Below are positions 17,471-25,247 of a stretch of DNA of 31,118 nucleotides, piece after piece. The first letter of the stretch is position 1. Each line of letters starts with the position of its first letter. Source of the stretch: a virus. The translations under genes were made by a program, and so were the position numbers. The DNA is taken from positions 1 to 31,118 of the IMG/VR virus record IMGVR_UViG_3300021425_000111; one strand, written 5' to 3'. The notes under the pieces are model-generated. The model was not told the origin of the DNA, made no database searches, and saw only the letters and a program-made list of their open reading frames with translations.

Positions 17471-18826
17471 TTAAATTTGGATTACGATTTTAATATCTTC
17501 AGTCTGTTCAGCACTTCGTGTGACTGCACCACGGTTATCAATATATAGTACTTCACCAGACATAGTATCAACTTCGGGATTAACATATGGAGCGAAGGTA
17601 GCATTCAAAGTACCAGCACCATTTCCGTCAGTTTCAGTAATACTTTCTCCAGAATCAAAGTTACCAAATCCTGTCGCTTCTGTCTGGTGATACCAAACAT
17701 TCGAAGAATCTACTTTATCGATAAGTGCCTTAACACCAGATGTTCCACCGAGAATAGTATTGTCTGCGGTAAACTCTGAAGTGACACTAGAGAAAACTAA
17801 TTTTTTCAATGCAAGACCAGTAGACTCAGTGAAGTCTGCCGTGCCCGCACTATCTTTTAGATTCTTTATAAGACCAACTTGACGGAAATCATTACCGATA
17901 ATGAAGTCATCGCCTTCAACACCTTCGGGTTTTGCGTTGAACATGATTGCGGTAGAACGAAGGTCATCTCTTGGGTCAGCACCAAGTCCTAATGGAGTAC
18001 TCAAGATTGCACGAACAGCAGCGGGTTTTGTTGGTGAACCGCCAGTCAATATAACATCAGCAAAATTATATCCAGAACCCAATGTGTAGTTGCCAGAACT
18101 ATCGATGAGTTCTACCTTAACTACCTGACCACCCGAAATAGTTGCAGCAGCTTTTGCCTTTGTTCCGTTACCTCTAACAGTCACGGTAGGTGTGGACGAA
18201 TATCCAGAACCACCTGAATCCATTGCATAACCAATAATCTGACCTACAATTGCAGCGTCCTGTACTGCCTTCTGTTCGATTACCGCAGCAGGTGAATCCG
18301 AGTCAGTTGAAGTTACAAGTTCTACAGGAATATAGTTTGCAGAAACATATTTGTTGGCATCCAATGCACCGATAGAATATAAGAACTTCCAGATGTAACC
18401 ATCCGCAGTATCAAACGGAGTACCTGTTGTATTACCTGTTGGTTGTACTGTGGATACTTGTGCTTGACCCGATGCGTTCTTACCTTGTTGGATACACATA
18501 TAAACTTGGTTGTTGTCGTTCACGATGTAGTATGCTTGTGAAGGATAACCAACTACACCATCATCGTATGCAGAATAGATCGCACCTGATGACCAGTTGT
18601 AACGAGGAACAACAAAAGAATAATCATTAATGTTTTTTACAGACTGCAATCCAAGACGGAAGTTTCTTTCTTCTCTCATACTGTTTAAAACAGTCGGTGC
18701 GATATCAGAATCGTTCCAATCCTCAGATCGTCCGATTCCTATAAAGTAATTACTAGCCGAATCAGCGATATCAGTTTTGATTGATTCAATAACTTGTTTT
18801 TTAATTCTGTTAGTTACAATTGCCAT
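17471..18826 (-). CDS. 8: Baseplate wedge protein gp8
   Basis: A 451-residue protein with the landmark order of T4 gp8: YFIGIGRSEDW (27-37), VVPRYNW (72-78), VYMCIQ, DGYIWKFLYSI (142-152), and a C-terminal SGEVLYIDNRGAVTRSAEQT (423-442) leading to EDIKIVIQI. gp8 is a dimeric part of the baseplate wedge, bound to gp7 and gp10 in T4. It is longer than T4 gp8 (334 residues), and two inserts explain this. One is a GSGYSSTPTVTVRGNGTKA module (about 205-275). The other is a GGTSGVKALIDKV module (about 355-410) shared with two other proteins here. It lies between the gp9/gp10-like gene and the 1736-residue structural gene. Confidence 0.88.
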   Translation of the reverse strand: MAIVTNRIKKQVIESIKTDIADSASNYFIGIGRSEDWNDSDIAPTVLNSMREERNFRLGLQSVKNINDYSFVVPRYNWSSGAIYSAYDDGVVGYPSQAYYIVNDNNQVYMCIQQGKNASGQAQVSTVQPTGNTTGTPFDTADGYIWKFLYSIGALDANKYVSANYIPVELVTSTDSDSPAAVIEQKAVQDAAIVGQIIGYAMDSGGSGYSSTPTVTVRGNGTKAKAAATISGGQVVKVELIDSSGNYTLGSGYNFADVILTGGSPTKPAAVRAILSTPLGLGADPRDDLRSTAIMFNAKPEGVEGDDFIIGNDFRQVGLIKNLKDSAGTADFTESTGLALKKLVFSSVTSEFTADNTILGGTSGVKALIDKVDSSNVWYHQTEATGFGNFDSGESITETDGNGAGTLNATFAPYVNPEVDTMSGEVLYIDNRGAVTRSAEQTEDIKIVIQI

Positions 18827-18833
18827 TTCTCAA

Positions 18834-19865
18834 TTATCCTGTTGTTGTGCCGTTATTGGACACGAAAAACCATTTACTCTTTGTGTCATTCCACACTAGT
18901 ATACAACCATCTCCCTCATCGAAACTGACAAAACCACTACCAGAGTCAACACCAAAGATGTTTGATGAACCACCAGCCGGAGTAAGACGAGTTTCACCCG
19001 CACCCACATTGATGAATGTTTTTACTTCACCCTGAATAGCACCGTCTCCAATAGTCGGAGAAATCAAACTGCCTGCATTAAATACAGTTGATGGTTCTGT
19101 TAAATCTACCGCAACACTAGTTGCGACATCTGTTCCCTTTTCAAGAACAAGTTTGTTCACAATCTCCACACCACCAGTACCCTTTGCACCGAGTCTGAGA
19201 CTGATATTAGTATCGTCACCATCTACATCGATTTCAGGGCCATTACCTGTTGCAGCGTTTGTAATAGTTGCAAAGTTAACTGCACTAGAAACATTCTTCA
19301 ACTGAAGGTATTCATCACTCGCACTGTCGAGAATAAATGCACCACCATCAACACCACCAAAGGTAGGGTTAGTTACTTCCAAACCATTAATTGTTTTGTT
19401 ATTAAGAGTCTGGGTTGCATTTGCAAAAACAAAAGTGTCGTGTGTAGTAAGTAGTGGAAGCGTGATATTACGATTCGCAGATAGGTTACTTACCACAAGA
19501 TTGTATGAATGACTTAAATCAGCATCTTTGATAGACGGAGTGGTCAATGATGGACTCAGAATAGTCTTGTTGGTCAATGTCTGAGCACAAGAATCTAGAA
19601 CCAGTGTTCCACCATCATTGGGAACATAGACAATATTATCCGCAGTAGGTTCTACCGCACACAATGTGGTTTCATAAATGTCTTCGGTTTGACCCTCAAA
19701 CACCACACCAGATTCAGTCAGAGTTACACTGGACTGTGCGGAATCACCGCCAATTGCGGTGTAGAGTTCCTGAAAGTTCTCATTAATCTTTTGAGCAGCA
19801 GTCCGTAAGGTATCACCTGTACCGTCATTTGCTGTTGTTCCACGATTTAGATTTTGTCTTGCCAT
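18834..19865 (-). CDS. Structural protein with gp9/gp10-like wedge-docking N-terminus
   Basis: A 343-residue protein beginning MARQNLNRGTTANDGTGDTL, followed by KINENFQELYTAIGG. This resembles the N-termini of T4 gp10 and gp9 (DDGTGDxLRxGGxKINENFxELY), which join these proteins to the wedge. The remainder does not follow T4 gp9 or gp10. It has phage fibre-like motifs such as TLTNKTILSPSLTTPSI and TLNNKTINGLEVTNPTF, which recur in many tail fibre proteins, and a C-terminal GCILVWNDTKSKWFFVSNNG. It is probably a baseplate-attached short fibre or fibre socket. A late promoter stands just upstream and GGATTAACC precedes the ATG. The docking motif is visible; which T4 protein it replaces is uncertain. 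Confidence 0.7.
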   Translation of the reverse strand: MARQNLNRGTTANDGTGDTLRTAAQKINENFQELYTAIGGDSAQSSVTLTESGVVFEGQTEDIYETTLCAVEPTADNIVYVPNDGGTLVLDSCAQTLTNKTILSPSLTTPSIKDADLSHSYNLVVSNLSANRNITLPLLTTHDTFVFANATQTLNNKTINGLEVTNPTFGGVDGGAFILDSASDEYLQLKNVSSAVNFATITNAATGNGPEIDVDGDDTNISLRLGAKGTGGVEIVNKLVLEKGTDVATSVAVDLTEPSTVFNAGSLISPTIGDGAIQGEVKTFINVGAGETRLTPAGGSSNIFGVDSGSGFVSFDEGDGCILVWNDTKSKWFFVSNNGTTTG

Positions 19866-19887
19866 TGGTTAATCCGTCTGTTTTATC

Positions 19888-19895
19888 TATTTATA
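19888..19895 (-). promoter_or_regulatory. T4-type late promoter (TATAAATA)
   Basis: An exact TATAAATA box on the minus strand lies in the 41-base gap after the gp7-like gene, 22 bases before the ATG of the gp9/gp10-like gene. It probably drives the gp8 and fibre half of the block. Confidence 0.75.
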
Positions 19896-19906
19896 AGAGT
19901 TGACAA

Positions 19907-20908
19907 TCAAAGTGTAAAACTTTTTAAGTATTGGTCTGAATCTGGACTGTACCAAATATGTTTCTCTTGGTCAATCGTTTCAAACTTAAAGTCATTGGAT
20001 AAGTCCATACCGTTAGTCTGGAATTGATCCGAATCATCAAATGTTGGTGATGTTGCGGTTTGTGCTTCACGCAATGATGAGTATTGATTCTCAATTTTCT
20101 GTATTTCTTCTAGAGAGAATGTACTCATACCTGTAAGTTCTGCATTGATTCTACTCAACACACCATCTGAATCACTATATAGGTCATCCACTAGAGAAGT
20201 AATATCGGTAGTTGCTAGGTCACCAAATAGTCCAGTGTTCTCTATAACAATTGGTGGTACAGGTGCGGGGATGACTAATGGTGCAGTCATCGTATCTGTT
20301 ACCTGAGATACAATCTGAACCTCACTACCAATAAACATCCCAGCAGGGTGAGTGAATAGTTTATAGGGTTCTCTCCACTCATTAAATGCAAGTTCTGACT
20401 TGACAAGGATAGCGAATGTCTGATATAATTTGTTATCAGTAATGAACTTCTGAGAGTTGAATCCAATCTGAGAATCGTCTTCTCCAACCTTAAATACATT
20501 TTCTTTGGTATAAATCACATCGGGGTCAATACCAAAGAAAGTTCTAAAGAACTGTTGAATAGAATACTTCGTACCCTTTGAACGATATAGTGTGTTGGAG
20601 TACTTTGCGGCCGCTCTCTTATCTGCAAATCCTTCAAAGTAGGATTGTCCCAAAAGAAGTTCGTCTTCGATATATGATAGAAGTTCTAGGTCTGTTTGTG
20701 TGATGTCTCGACTATAGAATAGTTCACTCACCAATCTTGCGGGAGCATCCTCAGTATCATCAAACTCATAGTAATGTTCTAACAGAGTAATGAGTTTGGG
20801 ATACTCTTTGCCAAAAAAGTCAGGTAACACTTCCTTGATGCTTGTTTTAGGAAAGGCAATATCTCTTCGATTGATATCCCTCAGAGTATCATTGTGGTTT
20901 GTTGTCAT
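19907..20908 (-). CDS. Shortened gp7-like baseplate wedge protein
   Basis: A 333-residue protein placed directly after gp6, where T4 has gene 7. Residues about 25-150 (DFFGKEYPKLITLLEHYYEF; ELLSYIEDELL; FADKRAAAKYSNTLYRSKGT; SIQQFFRTFFGID) follow the same order as the C-terminal third of T4 gp7 (tail-end helices, ADKRDAVARFFESRSYDFYSTKG, then a FLFKVLY-type helix). A later REPYKLFTHPAGMFIG resembles the gp7 segment ending FVHPVGF. T4 gp7 has over 1000 residues, so this would be a reduced core. In T4, gp7 and gp6 form the core bundle of the wedge. It overlaps gp6 by one base (TAATG), which supports paired production. The alignment is from memory and needs a profile search. Confidence 0.65.
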   Translation of the reverse strand: MTTNHNDTLRDINRRDIAFPKTSIKEVLPDFFGKEYPKLITLLEHYYEFDDTEDAPARLVSELFYSRDITQTDLELLSYIEDELLLGQSYFEGFADKRAAAKYSNTLYRSKGTKYSIQQFFRTFFGIDPDVIYTKENVFKVGEDDSQIGFNSQKFITDNKLYQTFAILVKSELAFNEWREPYKLFTHPAGMFIGSEVQIVSQVTDTMTAPLVIPAPVPPIVIENTGLFGDLATTDITSLVDDLYSDSDGVLSRINAELTGMSTFSLEEIQKIENQYSSLREAQTATSPTFDDSDQFQTNGMDLSNDFKFETIDQEKHIWYSPDSDQYLKSFTL

Positions 20909-22734
20909 TAGTTTGTAACCCCAGGCTCAACATCAACGATACGAGAGAACGAACGACCAGCGTCATGTTCAATAACATCTTGTCGGAACGGAGTTACCGC
21001 AGACTCATTAGCAGGTTTTGCAGATACCTTAATAAATCCATCTGCACCCAGAAGGTTATCAATTTGTAAACCTACAATAGAGACAGTGTCGCCACTATAA
21101 GAACCCACATTATCCACAATCACTTCACGGTCATCTTGGTTGAAGACTTCTAGTTTGTTGGTATTCAACTTGTTTCGAACAGTACAAGTCTTGTTCTTGT
21201 AAGTAAATGCGGTTGAAGTGATGATATAATTTACATCATCGGGGTCTGCCAGTTGGGCAGCATATCTCAATGTGTGGTCTTCAATCTTAGTCAGTGTTGG
21301 AGTGAATCGTCTTTGGATACGAACTTCCGCACGAGAAGATAAAATGGCAGGACTGACATCATCAATCAATGTTAATAGGTTAGATCGTCTGAATGATTGT
21401 TTGAACTTACCAGTATTGACAGTGAAGTAATCAGAAATAGTCTGATTCACATTGTCTTGGATAGTATTCCTAGAAAGTGTAGTCAGATTGGGATTGAACT
21501 GGAAGAACAATTCAGTTTCAACAAATGTCTTGACTGGGTCGGTAAATTCGATATTAAACGATGCAACTGATAGTTGATCCGCAAGGTCTAGGATAGACTG
21601 TTTGGTCGTTTCTTCGGTTGTCGCATCCACATCTGAATTAAACAGAATAGACATGAACACAGTACCAAACTTAGGTTCAAGTGCATCCTCACCACCAAAG
21701 GATTGAATGTCCTTGATGAGTGTGGAGAAGTTTTTCAATACCAAGGTAGAGTAGTCTACCGCAGTTACCATTCTATTCTGAGATGCATATTGGAATGGTG
21801 CAACTTGACGAATGGATTCGATGGATTCCTTCTCACCACCACCAACAGCATTTGAGACTGTGGTTACCGATACGGGGTAGTTTGTACCAACAACACTGAC
21901 TCCAGTCTGTGGTTCAAATGTCTTTGCTGTATCTGAAGCTGCACCAGAAGATGCAAGATATGTGAGAGTAACCTTGTTACCCGCATCTGGTGCCATACCA
22001 AGAGTTGTACCATTACCAAATGATAATTCATAGAAACCATTGGGTGATTCTTTTAGAATGTATAATGTTGAAGCGGCACTGATTGTTGTCGCCTTCAGTA
22101 GATTTGTATATGATGAGAAAGAAGAAGATGTTGGTGTTTCATAAACACGAACTACCGCAGTGTCAATATCCATTGATGTATCGGGAATTATATAAACTGC
22201 ATTGTCTTCTTTCCTTGTTACGAGGAATGTCTTTACCCTTTCAATTCCTTCGTATACTTTAATCTCTGTACTACCGCCTGCATCTTTAAATATATAAAGA
22301 CCTTCACCGTTGTCAGATGCACTCAAGTCTTCCTGTGTTTGGAATACATATTCGGTCTCATCAACAGTCGCATTGAATTTGAATCCCGATTCTAATTGTA
22401 GGTTTGCGGGGCGACCACTTACTCCATTAAGATTGACAGACATATTGATAATTGCCTGAGAGGATGTCTTGGAGTCTGGAATATATCCAATACCTTCTGC
22501 AAGGGATACAATAGAACTACGCAATTGTGCAGTCCCAAGGAACGATTCGTTCAAGGCAAAATTAGCAGTCAATCCATTGTAGTGAGTGTTATATGCAAGA
22601 ACATCCAAGATATTTGAGAGACCAGACGCCTCAAAGTTATAGTCTGTAAACTCTTCTTTCTCTGCAAGAAAGGTCTTCAGATTATTCTTGATTGCATCAA
22701 AGTCTAATGAAGTTGATTTTATTGTTGTTGCCAT
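20908..22734 (-). CDS. 6: Baseplate wedge protein gp6
   Basis: A 608-residue protein with the gp6/gpJ-family signature near the start: FLAEKEEFTDYNFEASGLSN, then ILDVLAYNTHYNGLTANFALNE (about 42-63) and SIVSLAEGIGYIP. gp6 builds the inner iris of the baseplate and joins neighbouring wedges. The later QYASQNRMVTAVDYSTLVLKNF region (about 315-340) is also typical of the family. Length is close to T4 gp6 (660). It follows gp25 with one base between and overlaps the gp7-like gene, giving the usual 25-6-7 wedge order. Confidence 0.93.
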   Translation of the reverse strand: MATTIKSTSLDFDAIKNNLKTFLAEKEEFTDYNFEASGLSNILDVLAYNTHYNGLTANFALNESFLGTAQLRSSIVSLAEGIGYIPDSKTSSQAIINMSVNLNGVSGRPANLQLESGFKFNATVDETEYVFQTQEDLSASDNGEGLYIFKDAGGSTEIKVYEGIERVKTFLVTRKEDNAVYIIPDTSMDIDTAVVRVYETPTSSSFSSYTNLLKATTISAASTLYILKESPNGFYELSFGNGTTLGMAPDAGNKVTLTYLASSGAASDTAKTFEPQTGVSVVGTNYPVSVTTVSNAVGGGEKESIESIRQVAPFQYASQNRMVTAVDYSTLVLKNFSTLIKDIQSFGGEDALEPKFGTVFMSILFNSDVDATTEETTKQSILDLADQLSVASFNIEFTDPVKTFVETELFFQFNPNLTTLSRNTIQDNVNQTISDYFTVNTGKFKQSFRRSNLLTLIDDVSPAILSSRAEVRIQRRFTPTLTKIEDHTLRYAAQLADPDDVNYIITSTAFTYKNKTCTVRNKLNTNKLEVFNQDDREVIVDNVGSYSGDTVSIVGLQIDNLLGADGFIKVSAKPANESAVTPFRQDVIEHDAGRSFSRIVDVEPGVTN

Positions 22735-22735
22735 T

Positions 22736-23185
22736 TTATCTTAACCTTGAGAGTGTTGTTGTGAACTCAAGTTCTTCTTCTGTGTTCACTACCTTGAATT
22801 TAATAGTTACATCTAAACTGTGGTTATCAGGTTGCACATTTACAATTACATCTAATACTTCGGCTCTTGGTTCGAACACTTGTATGTTTTCTATAATACT
22901 TCTACGCATAACAGAAGAACGACCCCTGTCTGCCAACTCAAATAACTGCGCTCTTACATTACCACCGAAACGAGGACGAAATGGTTTCTCTAGTAAGTTT
23001 GTCATTACTAGTGTCTTTATCGACTGTTTAACAGCTGCACCATCGGTCTTCTTGTAGATTTCTCCACTAGACGGTTTCGCCTTAAATGTAAGGTCGATGT
23101 CAGTATACTGTCTCACACGACTGGTCGTTACAGTTGCAGTCTGTAAGTTAGTATCTTCTTGTGCGAATGCTCTTCGTATTGCCAT
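22736..23185 (-). CDS. 25: Baseplate wedge protein gp25 (GPW/gp25 family)
   Basis: A 149-residue protein with the family features: a conserved MTNLLEKPFRPRFGGNVRAQ (about 61-80), then a helix and IIENIQVFEPRAEVLDVIVN (97-116) holding the EPR motif. gp25 nucleates sheath polymerisation at the baseplate and binds gp6. It is slightly longer than T4 gp25 (132), owing to an N-terminal extension. The start is preceded by AGAAG very close to the ATG. Confidence 0.93.
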   Translation of the reverse strand: MAIRRAFAQEDTNLQTATVTTSRVRQYTDIDLTFKAKPSSGEIYKKTDGAAVKQSIKTLVMTNLLEKPFRPRFGGNVRAQLFELADRGRSSVMRRSIIENIQVFEPRAEVLDVIVNVQPDNHSLDVTIKFKVVNTEEELEFTTTLSRLR

Positions 23186-23190
23186 ACTTC

Positions 23191-23198
23191 TATTTATA
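23191..23198 (-). promoter_or_regulatory. Late-promoter box (TATAAATA) close to the gp25 start
   Basis: An exact TATAAATA on the minus strand fills the 20-base gap between the 197-residue gene and gp25, but only five bases separate it from the gp25 ATG. A transcript from it would begin at about the start codon, so it could make a leaderless message, serve only downstream genes, or be chance. Confidence 0.4.
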
Positions 23199-23205
23199 AC
23201 CTTTT

Positions 23206-23799
23206 TTAGTCACTTTCTTTAATTTCTACTAATTCGTCTGCACTCATCAACTCATTATTAAAATAAGTTTCTACCTCACGATCAAAGGTCAAATCAAAAG
23301 AAGATGGGACATTAGGAAACTCTAGACCAATCTGTGCTGTCAGACTCTTGTCCACATTGTATGTGTCATAGTCTAGTTTCAAAGTACCATAGTTGATATA
23401 ATCTTTCCAGTATTCTGCCACATCAAATGTTTTCTCTAGGTCGATGTTACCATCCCTGTCAACAACTTGATAGTATACTAATCTACCGTTACCCTTTTTA
23501 CCCATTGTCTCATCACCAAGATCACCACTCTTTAGGTCAAAAATACCTTCCGACACAATCAATCTGACATTGTTGAAGTTCTCTGTGTTACCATTGATGA
23601 TTCTCATCGCCTCTGCCTGTAGATACAGATTACGAGCAGTCTGTAGTCTGGATGATTGACTGACCACATGATTAAATGGTGTTCTATCACCATACGCACC
23701 AAGGAACTTTGCAATTGTTATGCCTGGGGCCAGTTTGGTTGCAGAGTTAATCGTACTCTGTAATTCTGGATTGTATACGGGGTCAACTAATACTATCAT
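23206..23799 (-). CDS. Hub-region protein of unknown function; possible degenerate M15-peptidase fold
   Basis: A 197-residue protein that overlaps the spike gene (ATGA) and precedes gp25. I do not recognise it firmly. The layout is reminiscent of M15/DD-peptidase domains: a SRLQTARNLYLQAEAMRIIN helix (50-69), a VRLIVSEGIFDL strand, then GRLVYYQVVDRDGNIDLEKT followed by FDVAEYWKDYINYGTLKLDY. In active M15 enzymes this central strand would carry His and Asp zinc ligands (SxHxxGxAxD), and none are visible here. A structural role at the hub or tail tip is likely from its place between spike and wedge genes. The M15 link is a hypothesis only. Confidence 0.65.
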   Translation of the reverse strand: MIVLVDPVYNPELQSTINSATKLAPGITIAKFLGAYGDRTPFNHVVSQSSRLQTARNLYLQAEAMRIINGNTENFNNVRLIVSEGIFDLKSGDLGDETMGKKGNGRLVYYQVVDRDGNIDLEKTFDVAEYWKDYINYGTLKLDYDTYNVDKSLTAQIGLEFPNVPSSFDLTFDREVETYFNNELMSADELVEIKESD

Positions 23800-25247
23800 G
23801 GTGTAAACCTCTTTCCTCTATTCTCAATTGCATTACCAATAGGTTCAAATCCGAATCTAGACGATGGGGATTTCTTTGCAGTTCTACCGATGGCAGGAGG
23901 AGTCTTTGTTTTGTAATCAGGATTCAGTCTTTCTTCGGAAACAAGAATACCACCCACCTTGTCTCGTGTGCCAGCATTTCTAAATGCAGAACGAATCTCT
24001 TGGGTCGTAGGAACTTTATCAAACACATTCTCATAGTCATCGGATAACAGGATTCTATTCTTTAATGTATCACCCGCATCGACCACAACATTCTTGATTG
24101 CATACGAACCTGAAGTTGCGTGTGCGACTACGAGAATTGGTGTGATTGGCTCTTCACCTGTAATCGTTGCCTGTGTCTTGGTTGCGGCATCAACACTTGG
24201 GTCAGATGCAGCACCCGCTGCTCCCAATGAACCCGCAGTTCCCGCCTTCTGTGCTTGGAATGCAGTCTTCGCTGCATCTGCCACATTCGCATTATAGGAA
24301 CGAATCGCTTCGTCTGCAATACCTTTAAATGTACCATGAAAGATTGCACCAGACCCTTCGGCAGTTGCACCTTCGTTACCTTGATACACATTACCAGTGA
24401 AGTCAACCTTCTTACCACCGATTGCACCCTTCTGTCCCAATACCGATACATACTTCGCACCTGTGATATTGGTGTTCTTGGATGATACCGCAAAGGATTC
24501 TTTACCAGACATGAAGATGTTATCCTCAGATGCAACCTCAATCGCACCCTCAACATAGTTGGTCTGGTCAAGTTTAACATATTGGTTATTGTCTGCCAAC
24601 ATGATATCGGTGTGTGTTCCGATAGTCTTGGTTGTCTTGGTTTTCTTGGTGGTGTATTGTGAGTGTCCAGTTACGGTAGTTCTGTGATTGTGTTCAATCG
24701 CCTCTACCTTATTACCCGCAACATTTACATTATAGTTACCACCCACATCCACATTGTAATCACCTGTTACTTTCAGATTAAGATTACCATTGTAGATTAG
24801 ATTTCCGTGTCCCTCAACAATAACAGTCTGATCACCACCCGTGACTTCTACCTTGTTATTGACCGCAGAGATAACAACAGAACCATCTGCTCTCATCTCT
24901 ACACCCGCACCCTTTCTATGTTTGATGAGGATTCGTTCCCCGCCTGGCGTGTCATCATATTCTACGACATGACCAGATTGAGTTTCGTTTACATCATTGA
25001 ACGGATATTCGGATGGTCTCTGGGGTGCGATATTCAACGGAACACCAAAGTCACCACCCCCAACATAGAGGTCGTTTATCTTTATTCCACGAGCAGCCTT
25101 GTTGATAGAAGAACCATAGTTGTATTCTCGTTTGGGATATTCACCTGTGGGGTCTTGCATCCCGTCATAGGATACACCCAGAGTCTCTTCATTACCCTCA
25201 CCGAGTTTATCAACTCTTAAATCAAAATTATCTTTTTTAGTTGTCAA
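23796..25247 (-). CDS. 5: gp5-like central spike protein (beta-helix), TTG start
   Basis: A 483-residue protein matching the non-lysozyme parts of T4 gp5. MQDPTGEYPKREYNYGSSIN (30-49) resembles the T4 linker SDPTGQYPRR. SGHVVEYDDTPGGERILIKH (91-110) resembles SGHIQEFDDTPGQERYRLVH. From about 130 to 210 the chain follows octads of the VxGx type (NLKVTGDY, NVDVGGNY, NVNVAGNK), the pattern of the intertwined triple beta-helix needle. No lysozyme domain lies between the two conserved segments. The C-terminal 200 residues are of unknown fold. The frame opens just upstream at a stop, so the only start that keeps the N-terminus is TTG, with GGAG seven bases before it inside the end of the amidase gene. 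An ATG at codon 30 is a weaker alternative. Confidence 0.85.
   Translation of the reverse strand: MTTKKDNFDLRVDKLGEGNEETLGVSYDGMQDPTGEYPKREYNYGSSINKAARGIKINDLYVGGGDFGVPLNIAPQRPSEYPFNDVNETQSGHVVEYDDTPGGERILIKHRKGAGVEMRADGSVVISAVNNKVEVTGGDQTVIVEGHGNLIYNGNLNLKVTGDYNVDVGGNYNVNVAGNKVEAIEHNHRTTVTGHSQYTTKKTKTTKTIGTHTDIMLADNNQYVKLDQTNYVEGAIEVASEDNIFMSGKESFAVSSKNTNITGAKYVSVLGQKGAIGGKKVDFTGNVYQGNEGATAEGSGAIFHGTFKGIADEAIRSYNANVADAAKTAFQAQKAGTAGSLGAAGAASDPSVDAATKTQATITGEEPITPILVVAHATSGSYAIKNVVVDAGDTLKNRILLSDDYENVFDKVPTTQEIRSAFRNAGTRDKVGGILVSEERLNPDYKTKTPPAIGRTAKKSPSSRFGFEPIGNAIENRGKRFTP

Noticed and set aside
19866-19906. A transcription terminator after the gp7-like gene
   Set aside because: No GC-rich hairpin followed by T residues is visible; the gap holds a late-promoter box instead.
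23796-25247. A lysozyme domain within the gp5-like spike protein
   Set aside because: The two segments that flank the lysozyme in T4 gp5 are only about 50 residues apart here, with no room for the enzyme.
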